The translations under genes were made by a program, and so were the position numbers. Shown here piece by piece: positions 19,171 to 27,151 of a stretch of 64,000 nt of DNA. The notes beneath the pieces were generated by a model that was not told the DNA's origin, made no database searches, and was given only the letters and a program-made list of their open reading frames with translations. Position 1 is the first letter of the stretch. Every line of letters begins with the position of its first letter. Origin of the DNA: Halodesulfovibrio sp. (GTDB lineage: Bacteria; Desulfobacterota; Desulfovibrionia; Desulfovibrionales; Desulfovibrionaceae); contig NZ_JADMLB010000061.1 of NCBI RefSeq assembly GCF_015482765.1, positions 95,331 to 159,330 on the forward strand, in the 5' to 3' direction.

Positions 19171-19443
19171 ATGGACGCATTAGGAATGATCGAAACTAAA
19201 GGTCTTACCGCACTTATCGAAGCTTCTGACGCAATGGTAAAAGCTGCTCGTGTACAGCTCGTTGGTTACAAGCAGATCGGTGCTGGTCTTGTTACTGCAA
19301 TCGTTCGTGGTGACGTAGCTGCTTGTAAAGCTGCTACCGACGCAGGTGCAGCAGCTGCACAGCGCATCGGTGAAGTTGTAGCGGTTCACGTAATTCCTCG
19401 TCCTCACGGCGACCTGGAAGACGTTTTTCCTTTTAAACGCTAA
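19171..19443 (+). CDS. BMC shell hexamer protein, PduA/EutM type
   Basis: A 90-residue single BMC-domain protein that forms the hexagonal tiles of the shell. It is nearly collinear with Pdu[39 protein letters not shown], and [16 protein letters not shown] at the end. The pore loop is QIGAG where PduA has KIGSG, so a small neutral pore is expected. ATG at 19171 follows GGAGG. It lies between eutD and pduS in the operon and is most like the hexamer at 21822, suggesting duplication. Confidence 0.96.
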   Translation: MDALGMIETKGLTALIEASDAMVKAARVQLVGYKQIGAGLVTAIVRGDVAACKAATDAGAAAAQRIGEVVAVHVIPRPHGDLEDVFPFKR

Positions 19444-19483
19444 TAGCGCTCTTTGTAGCCCTTAACGCACAAAGAAGAATGTC

Positions 19484-20821
19484 ATGGACAAAGTAACACT
19501 TATCCGTTCGATCCAGAATGCTGGTGTTGTCGGAGAAGGCGGGGCCGGTTTTCCGGCCCACGTCAAATACGACGCACAAGTAGATACGGTCATTGCCAAT
19601 GGTTGTGAATGTGAACCATTGCTCCATACTGATCAGTACATCATGAAGTCCCACGCTTCTGACATCATTCGTGCCATGCAGGCTGTTGTAGCAGCTACAG
19701 GGGCTACACGTGGTGTTATTGGCATTAAACGCAAATATACTGAACTCGCAGAAATTTTTGCTAAGGGTATTGAAGGTACTGGCCTTGAGCTTGCACAGCT
19801 CGATAACTTTTACCCGGCAGGTGATGAGCAGATTCTGGTTCATGAAGTAACCGGAAAGACAATTCCTCCTTTGGGATTGCCTAAAGATGTAGGCGCTGTG
19901 GTTGCTAACGTCGGTACTCTGCAGACTGTTGCAGATGCTATGGACGGCAAGCCGCTTACTCATAAGGTGCTCACAGTTACCGGTGATGTAGCCAAACCTT
20001 CTGTTATCCGTGTACCTCTGGGTACCAGCCTCAAAGAATGTCTCGAGTTCTGTGGTGGTGCAACCAACGCAGATCCTGTATACATTCTTGGCGGCCCGAT
20101 GATGGGACGTATGTGTGATTCTCAGGCTGCCTTTGAGAATGAAGTAATCACAAAAACCAGCGGTGGTCTTATTGTGCTCCCTCGCGGACACTACCTGCAT
20201 AAGCAGGCGACCCTCGACCTTCACACCATGCAGCGTCGCGCTGCAACAGCCTGTATCCAGTGTCGCATGTGTACAGAGCTGTGCCCACGTTACCTCGTAG
20301 GTCACAGCTTTGAGACTCATAAAGTTATGCGTGCATTTGGTGGTGGACAGGATGTTGCAATGGGTGCCACTCAGGCAGCCATGTGTTGTGAATGTGGTGT
20401 TTGTGAACTCTTCAGCTGTCCTATGGGACTTTCCCCGCGTCGTATCAACAGCGCGTTGAAAGGTCAGTTCCGTGAAAAAGGTGTTCAGTACACTGGACCG
20501 CGTGAAGTTCGTTCCGAGCAGTCTGCAATGCGTCCGTACCGTAAAATTCCGGTACCGCGTCTTGCATCAAAAATCGGCATTGCTGATTACATGAATATTC
20601 ATCCTGAATTTGAAGGCGATTACAAACCAGCTCAGGTAAGTCTCCCACTTCGCATGCACATTGGAGCACCTTGTGTTCCTCAGGTGAAAGTTGGAGATAC
20701 CGTAACGGTTGGTCAGCTTATCGGTGCAGTGCCTGAAGGCGCTCTCGGTGCAACCGTTCATGCTTCTATTGCAGGTACTGTAGTAGAAGTTGGCAACAAT
20801 ATCGTCATTAAAGGAGCATAG
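19484..20821 (+). CDS. pduS: PduS-like iron-sulfur flavoprotein (RnfC-related)
   Basis: A 445-residue electron-transfer protein. The N-terminus has the RnfC/Nqo1-like Gly-rich loop GVVGEGGAGFPAHVKY for FMN/NADH, then a SLBB-like region. Two 4Fe-4S motifs follow: CIQCRMCTELCP and CCECGVCELFSCP. The C-terminal part (about 380-445) resembles a biotinyl-lipoyl-type fold. Salmonella PduS is known as a cobalamin reductase, but no B12-dependent enzyme is encoded here. A role in moving electrons from NADH inside the shell to PduT is therefore more likely. The next gene, pduT, starts two bases after the stop, supporting a working pair. Confidence 0.92.
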   Translation: MDKVTLIRSIQNAGVVGEGGAGFPAHVKYDAQVDTVIANGCECEPLLHTDQYIMKSHASDIIRAMQAVVAATGATRGVIGIKRKYTELAEIFAKGIEGTGLELAQLDNFYPAGDEQILVHEVTGKTIPPLGLPKDVGAVVANVGTLQTVADAMDGKPLTHKVLTVTGDVAKPSVIRVPLGTSLKECLEFCGGATNADPVYILGGPMMGRMCDSQAAFENEVITKTSGGLIVLPRGHYLHKQATLDLHTMQRRAATACIQCRMCTELCPRYLVGHSFETHKVMRAFGGGQDVAMGATQAAMCCECGVCELFSCPMGLSPRRINSALKGQFREKGVQYTGPREVRSEQSAMRPYRKIPVPRLASKIGIADYMNIHPEFEGDYKPAQVSLPLRMHIGAPCVPQVKVGDTVTVGQLIGAVPEGALGATVHASIAGTVVEVGNNIVIKGA

Positions 20822-20823
20822 TT

Positions 20824-21381
20824 GTGGTAACTCAACTCCAGTCTGTTGGTATGATCGAATTTACTTCTATCGCAGCAGGCATTGAAGCAGCAGACCGCAT
20901 GATGAAAGCTTCTCTTGTAGAACCTCTCATGCTTAAAACCATCTGTCCCGGCAAATTTGTCGTTGCAGTACATGGTGATGTTGCAGCTGTTCAGTCTGCG
21001 GTAGACGCAGGTATGAGCCGCGCTGACGGTACTGTTGCGGATCATTTTGTAATCCCTAACATCAACGAAGCTGTTGTTTCTGCAATGGCATGTGCAACTC
21101 CGGAACCTTCCGGTTCTGCTGTTGGTGTTATCGAAACTTTCTCCGCAGCGTCTTCTATTCTCGCAGCAGATACAGCAGCTAAAACAGCTGATGTAGATAT
21201 CGCAGAAGTACGCATTGCAATGGGTCTCGGTGGTAAAGCTTTCTGTATTCTCACCGGCGACGTAGCAGCAGTAAACATGGCAGTTGAAGCAGCATCTAAT
21301 GTTGTTTCTCAGAGTGCTATGCTTGTTCGCAAAGTCGTTATCCCTAGCGCAGCTCCGGAAGTTTTGCGTAATATTTTGTAG
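20824..21381 (+). CDS. pduT: Tandem-domain BMC shell protein, PduT type
   Basis: A 185-residue protein with two BMC domains (about 5-92 and 96-185) forming pseudohexameric trimers. The first domain contains KTICPGKF with Cys41, matching Salmonella PduT, where three such cysteines hold a 4Fe-4S cluster in the central pore. The start is GTG at 20824 with AAGGAG eight bases upstream. Directly following pduS, it is the likely shell-crossing electron relay. Confident family call; cluster binding is inferred from the conserved Cys. Confidence 0.94.
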   Translation: MVTQLQSVGMIEFTSIAAGIEAADRMMKASLVEPLMLKTICPGKFVVAVHGDVAAVQSAVDAGMSRADGTVADHFVIPNINEAVVSAMACATPEPSGSAVGVIETFSAASSILAADTAAKTADVDIAEVRIAMGLGGKAFCILTGDVAAVNMAVEAASNVVSQSAMLVRKVVIPSAAPEVLRNIL

Positions 21382-21429
21382 ACGCAGCTTTATAGTTGCG
21401 TCGTTGAAGAACGAAAGGAACGTATCGTT

Positions 21430-21783
21430 ATGAACGACTCTTTAGGTTTAGTTGAAGTTGTAGGTCTCGTAGCTGCTGTTGAAGCTGCAGATGCTATGTC
21501 CAAAGCTGCTCGCGTAAATGTACGTAGCGTAGCAAACGCTGATGCAGGTCTCTTGACTGTTATTTGTGAGGGTGACCTTGCTGCAGTTGGTGCTGCTGTA
21601 GACGCTGGTAAAGCTGCTGCATCTCGCCTTGGCGAATGCGTAGGTACCAACGTTATTGCTCGTCCTGGTGACGGCCTTGGTGACATGATTGCAAATAAAA
21701 TTGGTTCTATCTTTGATGAGCCAAAAGGTAAGCCTGCAAAAGCTGCTGAAAAGCCTGCTAAGCCGGTTCAGAAGAAAAAATAG
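21430..21783 (+). CDS. BMC shell hexamer protein with a Lys/Pro-rich tail
   Basis: A 117-residue single BMC-domain protein. Residues 1-98 make the domain (LGLVEVVGLVAAVEAADAMSKAA, then LLTVICEGDLAAV). It is followed by a tail rich in Lys, Pro and Ala (EPKGKPAKAAEKPAKPVQKK). The pore region reads VANADAG in place of the usual KIGSG type, so its pore is longer or more polar and acidic than in its two paralogues. The tail faces one side of the shell and could bind cargo, RNA or the other shell proteins; this is inference. It has its own ribosome site (GAAAGGAACG). Confidence 0.93.
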   Translation: MNDSLGLVEVVGLVAAVEAADAMSKAARVNVRSVANADAGLLTVICEGDLAAVGAAVDAGKAAASRLGECVGTNVIARPGDGLGDMIANKIGSIFDEPKGKPAKAAEKPAKPVQKKK

Positions 21784-21821
21784 ATCGGACTATTCCGATT
21801 TTATATAAATAGGAGATACAC

Positions 21822-22100
21822 ATGGGCGATGCTCTTGGTATTATTGAAGTAAAAGGCATGACTGCTCTCGTTGAAGCGTCTGACGCCATGACTAAAGCTG
21901 CACGCGTTGAACTCGTAGGTTACGAGCGCATCGGTGCTGCACTTGTTGTTGCTCTTATCCGTGGCGACGTTGCTGCTTGCAAAGCTGCTATCGATGCTGG
22001 TGCTGCTGCAGCACAGCGCGTTGGTGAAGTTGTAGCAACTCACGTTATCCCACGTCCTCATGCTGATCTTGAGGAAGTTTTCCCTATTAAAACTAAGTAA
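21822..22100 (+). CDS. BMC shell hexamer protein, PduA/PduJ type
   Basis: A 92-residue shell tile. The sequence ([55 protein letters not shown]) is very close to the hexamer at 19171 with pore loop RIGAA. Two nearly equal PduA-like tiles with slightly different pores are common in metabolosomes. ATG at 21822 follows AGGAGA. Cotranscribed with its neighbours at short spacing. Confidence 0.96.
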   Translation: MGDALGIIEVKGMTALVEASDAMTKAARVELVGYERIGAALVVALIRGDVAACKAAIDAGAAAAQRVGEVVATHVIPRPHADLEEVFPIKTK

Positions 22101-22147
22101 ACTGCCAACGGAAGACTGCTTGGTGGCAATTGAAAAGGAGAGACAAC

Positions 22148-22432
22148 ATGGAATTAGGAAGAGTACGAGGACAGGTAGTTTCTACTGTTCGTGATCCGGG
22201 CGTGCCTCCTGTAACGTTGCTGCTGGTAGATCTTGTTACCGCTGACGGTCAAGTTGTTCGTTCTGGGCAGGTAGCAGCTGACACCCTTGGTGCCGGTGAA
22301 GGTGAAATTGTTTTGTTAGTTCGTGGTAGCTCCGCGCGTTTTACTATGAATGACAGACCTCCTCTTGACCTGAGTGTAATCGCGATTATCGACCAGATTA
22401 CCGCACAGGGCGAAACGGTTTACAATAAATAA
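22148..22432 (+). CDS. eutN: BMC vertex protein, EutN/CcmL type pentamer
   Basis: A 94-residue pentameric protein that caps the vertices of the shell. It begins MELGRVRGQVVSTVRDPGV and contains LLLVDLVTADG, VAADTLGAGEGEIVLLVRGSSAR and LDLSVIAIID, the standard EutN/CcmL layout. The ATG at 22148 follows AAAGGAG; the open frame starts 18 bases earlier at a TTG without a site. It is the only vertex protein in the locus, enough to close a shell in principle. Confidence 0.95.
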   Translation: MELGRVRGQVVSTVRDPGVPPVTLLLVDLVTADGQVVRSGQVAADTLGAGEGEIVLLVRGSSARFTMNDRPPLDLSVIAIIDQITAQGETVYNK

Positions 22433-22449
22433 TATAGTTTGGAGATAAC

Positions 22450-23877
22450 ATGGCTATCGCACGTGAACAGATAGAGTCTATTGTTTCTGAAGTTCTTACT
22501 CAGCTTAATGGTGCAGCTCAGGCTCCTGCTGCTGCTCCAGCACCTACCGCAGGCGACTGGGGTATTTTCGACGAACTGGATGACGCTGTAGCTGCTGCAA
22601 AAGTAGCTCAGACTAAAATCGGTACTATTGCTATCCGCAATAAAATTATCGACATCATCCGTCGCGCTGCACGTAACAATGCACGTCGTCTTTCTGAAAT
22701 GGCTGTTGAAGAAACCGGCATGGGTAACGTTGAAGACAAGATTGCGAAAACTCTTCTTGTTGCAGACCGCACTCCAGGTACTGAAGTAGTATCTGCTGAA
22801 GCAATTACTGGTGACAACGGTTTTACAATGATCGAAAAAGCTCCTTGGGGCGTAATCGCATCTGTAACTCCTTCCACCAACCCAGGCTCTACTGTTATCA
22901 ACAACGGTATTAGCATGATCGCTGCTGGTAACTCTGTAGTATTCGCTCCGCACCCAGCTGCTAAGCGTATTACTCAGGAAGCAATCAAAATCATCAACAA
23001 AGCTGTTGTTGCTGAAACCGGCATTGCGAACCTCCTCGTTGCTGTTAAAGAACCTTCCATTGATGCAGCTAAGCGCCTCTTTACATACGAAGGTATCAAC
23101 CTTCTCGTAGTAACCGGCGGTGAAGCTGTAGTTGAAGCTGCACGTAAAACTACCAACAAGCGCCTCATGGCTGCTGGTGCTGGTAACCCTCCTGTAGTTG
23201 TTGATGAAACTGCTGACATCGCTCGTGCAGCTGAATCCATCTACATTGGTGCATCTTTCGATAACAACCTCATCTGCGCTGACGAAAAAGAAATCATCGC
23301 AGTTGATTCTATTGCAGATCAGCTCAAAGCTGAGATGAAAAAAGTTGGTGCTTACGAGTTGACTCTCGAGCAGGCTAACACCATCGCTCAGACAGTAATT
23401 CTCGATTACGGCACTGACAAAGCACGTGCTAATCCAAAATGGGTTGGTCGCGACGCTAAAAAACTCGCTGCAATCGCAGGCGTAACTGTACCAGATACAT
23501 GTAAGCTTCTCATCGTAGACGCTGGTCGTGATTCTGACTACGTTTTCGCTAAAGTAGAGCAGATGATGCCTCTCGTACCAGTTCTTCGTGCACATAACTT
23601 CGAAGAAGCTCTCGAATGGGCTCTCAAACTCGAGCGCGGTCTCAGCCACACTGCTGGTCTGCACTCCACTAACGTAAACAACATGGAAGCTATGGCTCGT
23701 GCTACTAACACAAGCCTCTTCGTTAAAAACGGTCCTCACGTTGCTGGCCTTGGTGCTGGCGGTGAAGGTTGGACTTCCATGACTATCTCCACCCCTACAG
23801 GTGAAGGCGTTACCAACGCGGCTACATTTACCCGTATCCGTCGTTGTGCTCTCGTTGATTGCTTTAGGATCGTTTAG
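22450..23877 (+). CDS. CoA-acylating aldehyde dehydrogenase with N-terminal targeting helix
   Basis: Oxidises an aldehyde to acyl-CoA with NAD+; it is the core enzyme of the metabolosome (EutE/PduP type). The 475 residues start with an amphipathic helix (REQIESIVSEVLTQL) and an Ala/Pro linker to about residue 38, the standard encapsulation peptide. The catalytic Cys276 lies in FDNNLICADEKE, and TPSTNPGSTVINN is the nucleotide/CoA region. The C-terminal GGEGWTSMTISTPTGEG and FTRIRRCALVD are typical. The enzyme class accepts acetaldehyde, propionaldehyde and others; the sequence does not decide which. It stands between the vertex protein and eutJ. Confidence 0.95.
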   Translation: MAIAREQIESIVSEVLTQLNGAAQAPAAAPAPTAGDWGIFDELDDAVAAAKVAQTKIGTIAIRNKIIDIIRRAARNNARRLSEMAVEETGMGNVEDKIAKTLLVADRTPGTEVVSAEAITGDNGFTMIEKAPWGVIASVTPSTNPGSTVINNGISMIAAGNSVVFAPHPAAKRITQEAIKIINKAVVAETGIANLLVAVKEPSIDAAKRLFTYEGINLLVVTGGEAVVEAARKTTNKRLMAAGAGNPPVVVDETADIARAAESIYIGASFDNNLICADEKEIIAVDSIADQLKAEMKKVGAYELTLEQANTIAQTVILDYGTDKARANPKWVGRDAKKLAAIAGVTVPDTCKLLIVDAGRDSDYVFAKVEQMMPLVPVLRAHNFEEALEWALKLERGLSHTAGLHSTNVNNMEAMARATNTSLFVKNGPHVAGLGAGGEGWTSMTISTPTGEGVTNAATFTRIRRCALVDCFRIV

Positions 23878-23879
23878 TT

Positions 23880-24695
23880 ATGGCCATTTCTTGGGAGTTA
23901 GCATGCGAGCGACTTGATCGCGCCGCAGCCATGATGAATGACACCGAGCCTGTTTCGGTTGAAGGCCCAATTCACATCGGCATTGACTTAGGTACAGCAG
24001 ACGTTGTGCTTATGGCAGTTGATGGTGAAGGTGAGCCGGTTGCTGTCTTCCTGGAATGGACAGAAGTTGTGCGTGATGGTGTTGTAGTGGACTTTGTCGG
24101 TGCTTGCGACGTTGTGCGCAAATTCGTAGCCATGGCTGAAGAACGCCTCGGCATCGAAATCACCGAAGCCTCTACCTCTTTCCCTCCAGGTACTGATGCG
24201 CGTCTTTCCACTAATATTTTGGAAACCGCAGGTCTGGACGTAACCTATGTTGAAGACGAACCAAGCTGTGTAGCATCTCTTCTTGAGTTGGATAAAGCAG
24301 CAGTTGTCGATATCGGTGGTGGTACAACTGGTACCGCAATCGTTAAAGATGGCGAGATCGTTTTCAGTGATGATGAGCCGACTGGTGGTAAACATATTAC
24401 GCTTACCATTGCCGGCCACTATGATGTTGATCTGGAAAAAGCTGAAGAGTACAAGCGTAAGGCAGAGGAATACAGAATTCTTCCGATCGCTAAGCCCACT
24501 CTTGAGCGTGTCAGCGATATTGTAGCTTCTCACATGAAAGGCTATGAAGTTGAATCAATCCTTCTTTCCGGTGGTACTTGCTGCTTACCGGGGATTGAAA
24601 CAATCTTCGAGAAAGAGCTTAAGCTTCCCGTACATCTTCCAAGCCAGCCGCTGATGCTAACACCGCTTTCTATTGCGTCGTTAGCTTTGCGTTAG
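23880..24695 (+). CDS. eutJ: EutJ-like Hsp70-fold protein
   Basis: Last gene of the operon, starting two bases after the aldehyde dehydrogenase stop. The 271-residue protein has the actin/Hsp70 ATPase fold: HIGIDLGTADVVLMAVD (phosphate 1), AVVDIGGGTTGTAIV (phosphate 2) and LLSGGTCCLPGIE (adenosine motif). EutJ has no substrate-binding domain and is thought to help assembly of the metabolosome or a cargo enzyme, but its function is not settled. Placement next to the aldehyde dehydrogenase suggests it may serve that enzyme. Confidence 0.92.
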   Translation: MAISWELACERLDRAAAMMNDTEPVSVEGPIHIGIDLGTADVVLMAVDGEGEPVAVFLEWTEVVRDGVVVDFVGACDVVRKFVAMAEERLGIEITEASTSFPPGTDARLSTNILETAGLDVTYVEDEPSCVASLLELDKAAVVDIGGGTTGTAIVKDGEIVFSDDEPTGGKHITLTIAGHYDVDLEKAEEYKRKAEEYRILPIAKPTLERVSDIVASHMKGYEVESILLSGGTCCLPGIETIFEKELKLPVHLPSQPLMLTPLSIASLALR

Positions 24696-24719
24696 GCTGA
24701 AGCGATACGAAATAATTAA

Positions 24720-24750
24720 CCGGCTGTCCGAAAGGGCAGCCGGTTTTTTT
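24720..24750 (+). terminator. Terminator of the BMC operon
   Basis: CCGGCTG / CAGCCGG stem followed by seven T, 25 bases after the eutJ stop. Confidence 0.9.
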
Positions 24751-24772
24751 ATTGTTTAGTAAAAGTGTTGTG

Positions 24773-24848
24773 TTGCCTCCGGCGGGCAAGGCGGGCTCTG
24801 TCCACTTGCATCCCCCGCAAGGAGACGCTGTCTCCTTGACCTCTAGTA
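24773..24848. repeat. REP-like intergenic element
   Basis: GC-rich island in AT-rich surroundings, starting GCCTCCGGCGGGCAAGG and including the perfect hairpin CAAGGAGACGCTGTCTCCTTG at 24819-24839 followed by ACCTC. Its layout resembles the GCCTCCGGCGGCC...CCCC elements spread through Desulfovibrio genomes. A second copy is not visible in this window, so the repeat status is from general knowledge. Confidence 0.45.
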
Positions 24849-25187
24849 AGTGTTTAGTGGTGTCCGGTAGATAGGGAACGAGTACACATGTGGAAGTCTT
24901 TCAACCTTTGCGGTTCTGGTAAGGATTTTTATCAAGATAGAGTTTTATTGTTGTATAGCACGGAGTAATGTTCTTTTTCTCTTATTGGTAATAAGGGAAG
25001 AATGTTAGAGAGGTAGTGAGTATGAATATTTGAGTTGGCGGATAAGACGCTGGATCTTAGTGAGTGTTAAGTAGGGCAGACAAACTTTTTGTAACAAAAG
25101 GGAGAAGGGTAATGTTCTCTTTCCGGAGATGCATGGGAGAGAGTCTGCCTTGCCAGCTGGAAGCAGGACGAGTTTTTAAAAGGGGAA

Positions 25188-25219
25188 TAAAAAAACGGAG
25201 AATCCTTTCGGATTCTCCG
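25188..25219 (-). terminator. Terminator of the TRAP operon
   Basis: CGGAGAATCC / GGATTCTCCG stem. Read on minus it is followed by seven T. Confidence 0.85.
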
Positions 25220-25259
25220 CAATTTTTCGAGTAAGGCTTCAAGCAAGAGCTTGATGGTA

Positions 25260-26540
25260 TTACATGAGCATTGACGGGAGGAAGAGAACGAGCTGCGGGA
25301 ACATCACGAGCAAGAAGATAACGCCGATTGTGATGCAGCAGAACGGAATCGCTTTGGCAGAGATCTCTTCAAGAGATACGTCTGCGATACCCGAGGCAAT
25401 GAACATGTTTTCTCCAAGTGGTGGAGTAGAGAAGCCTACACCACAGCAACATACAAGCACGATACCGAAGTGGATTGGATCCACGCCGAACGCTTTCATA
25501 ACTGGAAGCAGTACCGGTGTAACGAGAAGAATGATTGCTAATGTTTCCATGAACATGCCAAGGAACAGGAGAATAACTACAACAAAGATCCAGATAACCA
25601 TTGGGTTGGAAGTAAATGCGAGAAGCATTTCTACAATCTGGTCAGGAATTCGGTACTGTACGAGTAAGCGACCGAATGCGTATGCTGTAAACATAATAAT
25701 CAGTACGCGACCAGTGAGCCATGAGGTTGTCTCAAGAGACTTCATCAACGCTTTGATGGTAAGTTCTTTGTAAATGAAGAAACCAACGAACAGTGTGTAG
25801 AAGATAGCTACGATAGCTGCTTCTGTTGGTGTAAAGAAGCCTGAGTAGATACCACCCAAGATAACGATAGGTGCCATCATTGCCCAGAAACCGTCTTTCA
25901 TGGATTTGAAGAGGGTCGCTGCAGACCATTCAGCCATATCCGGTGAAACTTCCATTTTACGACACTTGAACAAGTGCATCGCGATAAGACCAACAGCGAT
26001 TAAGAGACCTGGAATAACACCACCGAGGAACATTTTGGTGATAGATTCCTGTGCCGCTACGCCGTAGATAACCATAGGAATAGACGGTGGAATAATAATA
26101 CCTACACCACCTGCAGTAGCTGTAGCTGCCGCAGCGTAGCCAGGCTCGTAGTCACGTTTGATCATGGCGGGAATCATCAGCATACCAACCGCAGCAGTAG
26201 TAGCCGGGCCGGAACCAGAAATAGCGCCGAAGAATACACAAGCAAGAGCGGTAGAAATTGCAAGGCCGCCACGAACTGGACCTACGAGGTTCTCAGCAAT
26301 GAGAACTAATCGTTTAGAAACACCAGCACATTCCATCAAGGCACCGGCGAGAACAAACGCTGGCAACGCCATGATCGGGAAGCTGTTAACTGAGGTGAAT
26401 GCGATCTGGATGAGCGTACTCAAATCCTGACCTACTACCATGAATGAGAACATGGCAGACACACCAAGTGCTACTGTAATCGGTGCCCCTAAGAGCATGA
26501 GCACCAAAAATGTTAGAAATAAAACTTCTGCAACACCCAT
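25260..26540 (-). CDS. dctM: TRAP transporter large membrane subunit (DctM type)
   Basis: A 426-residue protein with about twelve membrane segments, the transport channel of a tripartite ATP-independent periplasmic transporter driven by a sodium or proton gradient. Typical DctM features are visible: LLGAPITVALGVSA at the start, the FGAISGSGPATTAAVG loop, GIIIPPSIPMVIYG, and PLGENMFIASGIA near the C-terminus. It is the last gene of a dctP-dctQ-dctM operon, two bases after dctQ. TRAP systems bring in organic acids, sulfonates, ectoine and similar solutes. The position next to the BMC suggests the substrate may feed it, but this is inference. Confidence 0.93.
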   Translation of the reverse strand: MGVAEVLFLTFLVLMLLGAPITVALGVSAMFSFMVVGQDLSTLIQIAFTSVNSFPIMALPAFVLAGALMECAGVSKRLVLIAENLVGPVRGGLAISTALACVFFGAISGSGPATTAAVGMLMIPAMIKRDYEPGYAAAATATAGGVGIIIPPSIPMVIYGVAAQESITKMFLGGVIPGLLIAVGLIAMHLFKCRKMEVSPDMAEWSAATLFKSMKDGFWAMMAPIVILGGIYSGFFTPTEAAIVAIFYTLFVGFFIYKELTIKALMKSLETTSWLTGRVLIIMFTAYAFGRLLVQYRIPDQIVEMLLAFTSNPMVIWIFVVVILLFLGMFMETLAIILLVTPVLLPVMKAFGVDPIHFGIVLVCCCGVGFSTPPLGENMFIASGIADVSLEEISAKAIPFCCITIGVIFLLVMFPQLVLFLPSMLM

Positions 26541-26542
26541 GA

Positions 26543-27085
26543 CTAGTCCTCCTCACCCTTGAGAGCATTTTTACTCTTTTCAATATCAGCTTTGTCAGGG
26601 TCTTCAATTTCTTGCTTCAGAATCCATTTGATGTAGTTGACCTGCAGAATTCGCAGAGTCATGAGTGAGAAGCTTAATGGGAAGATCATGTACACCCAGC
26701 TGAGCTGCCAATCGAGCGCAGGGGTTGAGTACGGAAATTCGATCAGGTCCTGAATGGTCTGAATGCCTTTCCAAGTCATCACGCTGTTAAATACGATCCA
26801 GACAACATCCATGAGAAGCATGGAAACATCAGCTACAATCGGTGGAAAGAGCTTAAACTGGAGCGTTACACGGTTGTGAGCAGCGAGTCGTGCCGCGTAG
26901 GAAGCACCGAAGAATACGAACCAAACAAAGGAGAAGCGGGCTACTTCCTCACTCCAGTACAATGGTGTCCCAATTTCGCGCAGAATAATCTGCAAGAAAA
27001 GAATAACAACAAAGAATGCAAGGAGTGCTTGGCAGATATAACTCTCAACATGGTCGAGAATATTAAAAAGGATTTTTTTGAACAT
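26543..27085 (-). CDS. dctQ: TRAP transporter small membrane subunit (DctQ type)
   Basis: A 180-residue protein with four hydrophobic segments. TPLYWSEEVARFSFVWFVFFGASYAARLAAHNRV is the DctQ signature region (shown only in part by its key residues WSEE, RF and HNR). The charged C-terminus (DPDKADIEKSKNALKGEED) is cytoplasmic. The frame starts at ATG 27085 after AGGGGACAC. It sits between the binding protein gene and dctM, separated from the former by a hairpin, and stabilises the large subunit in known TRAP systems. Confidence 0.92.
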   Translation of the reverse strand: MFKKILFNILDHVESYICQALLAFFVVILFLQIILREIGTPLYWSEEVARFSFVWFVFFGASYAARLAAHNRVTLQFKLFPPIVADVSMLLMDVVWIVFNSVMTWKGIQTIQDLIEFPYSTPALDWQLSWVYMIFPLSFSLMTLRILQVNYIKWILKQEIEDPDKADIEKSKNALKGEED

Positions 27086-27111
27086 CAGGTGTCCCCTAGT
27101 TTAAATGAAAT

Positions 27112-27135
27112 GAGCCGGTGGTGATCCACCGGCTC
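27112..27135 (-). terminator. Intercistronic hairpin after dctP
   Basis: Stem GAGCCGGTGG / CCACCGGCTC without a strong T run, between dctP and dctQ. Such hairpins usually protect or partly terminate, raising binding-protein levels over the membrane subunits. Confidence 0.6.
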
Positions 27136-27151
27136 TCTAGTATCTGCTAGA

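Larger units (their letters stand above)
24696..25259. other. Convergent intergenic region between eutJ and the TRAP operon
   Basis: About 560 bases. It holds the BMC operon terminator, an intergenic repeat-like element at 24773-24848, and the TRAP operon terminator near 25188-25219. The rest shows no gene that I can support. Confidence 0.6.
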
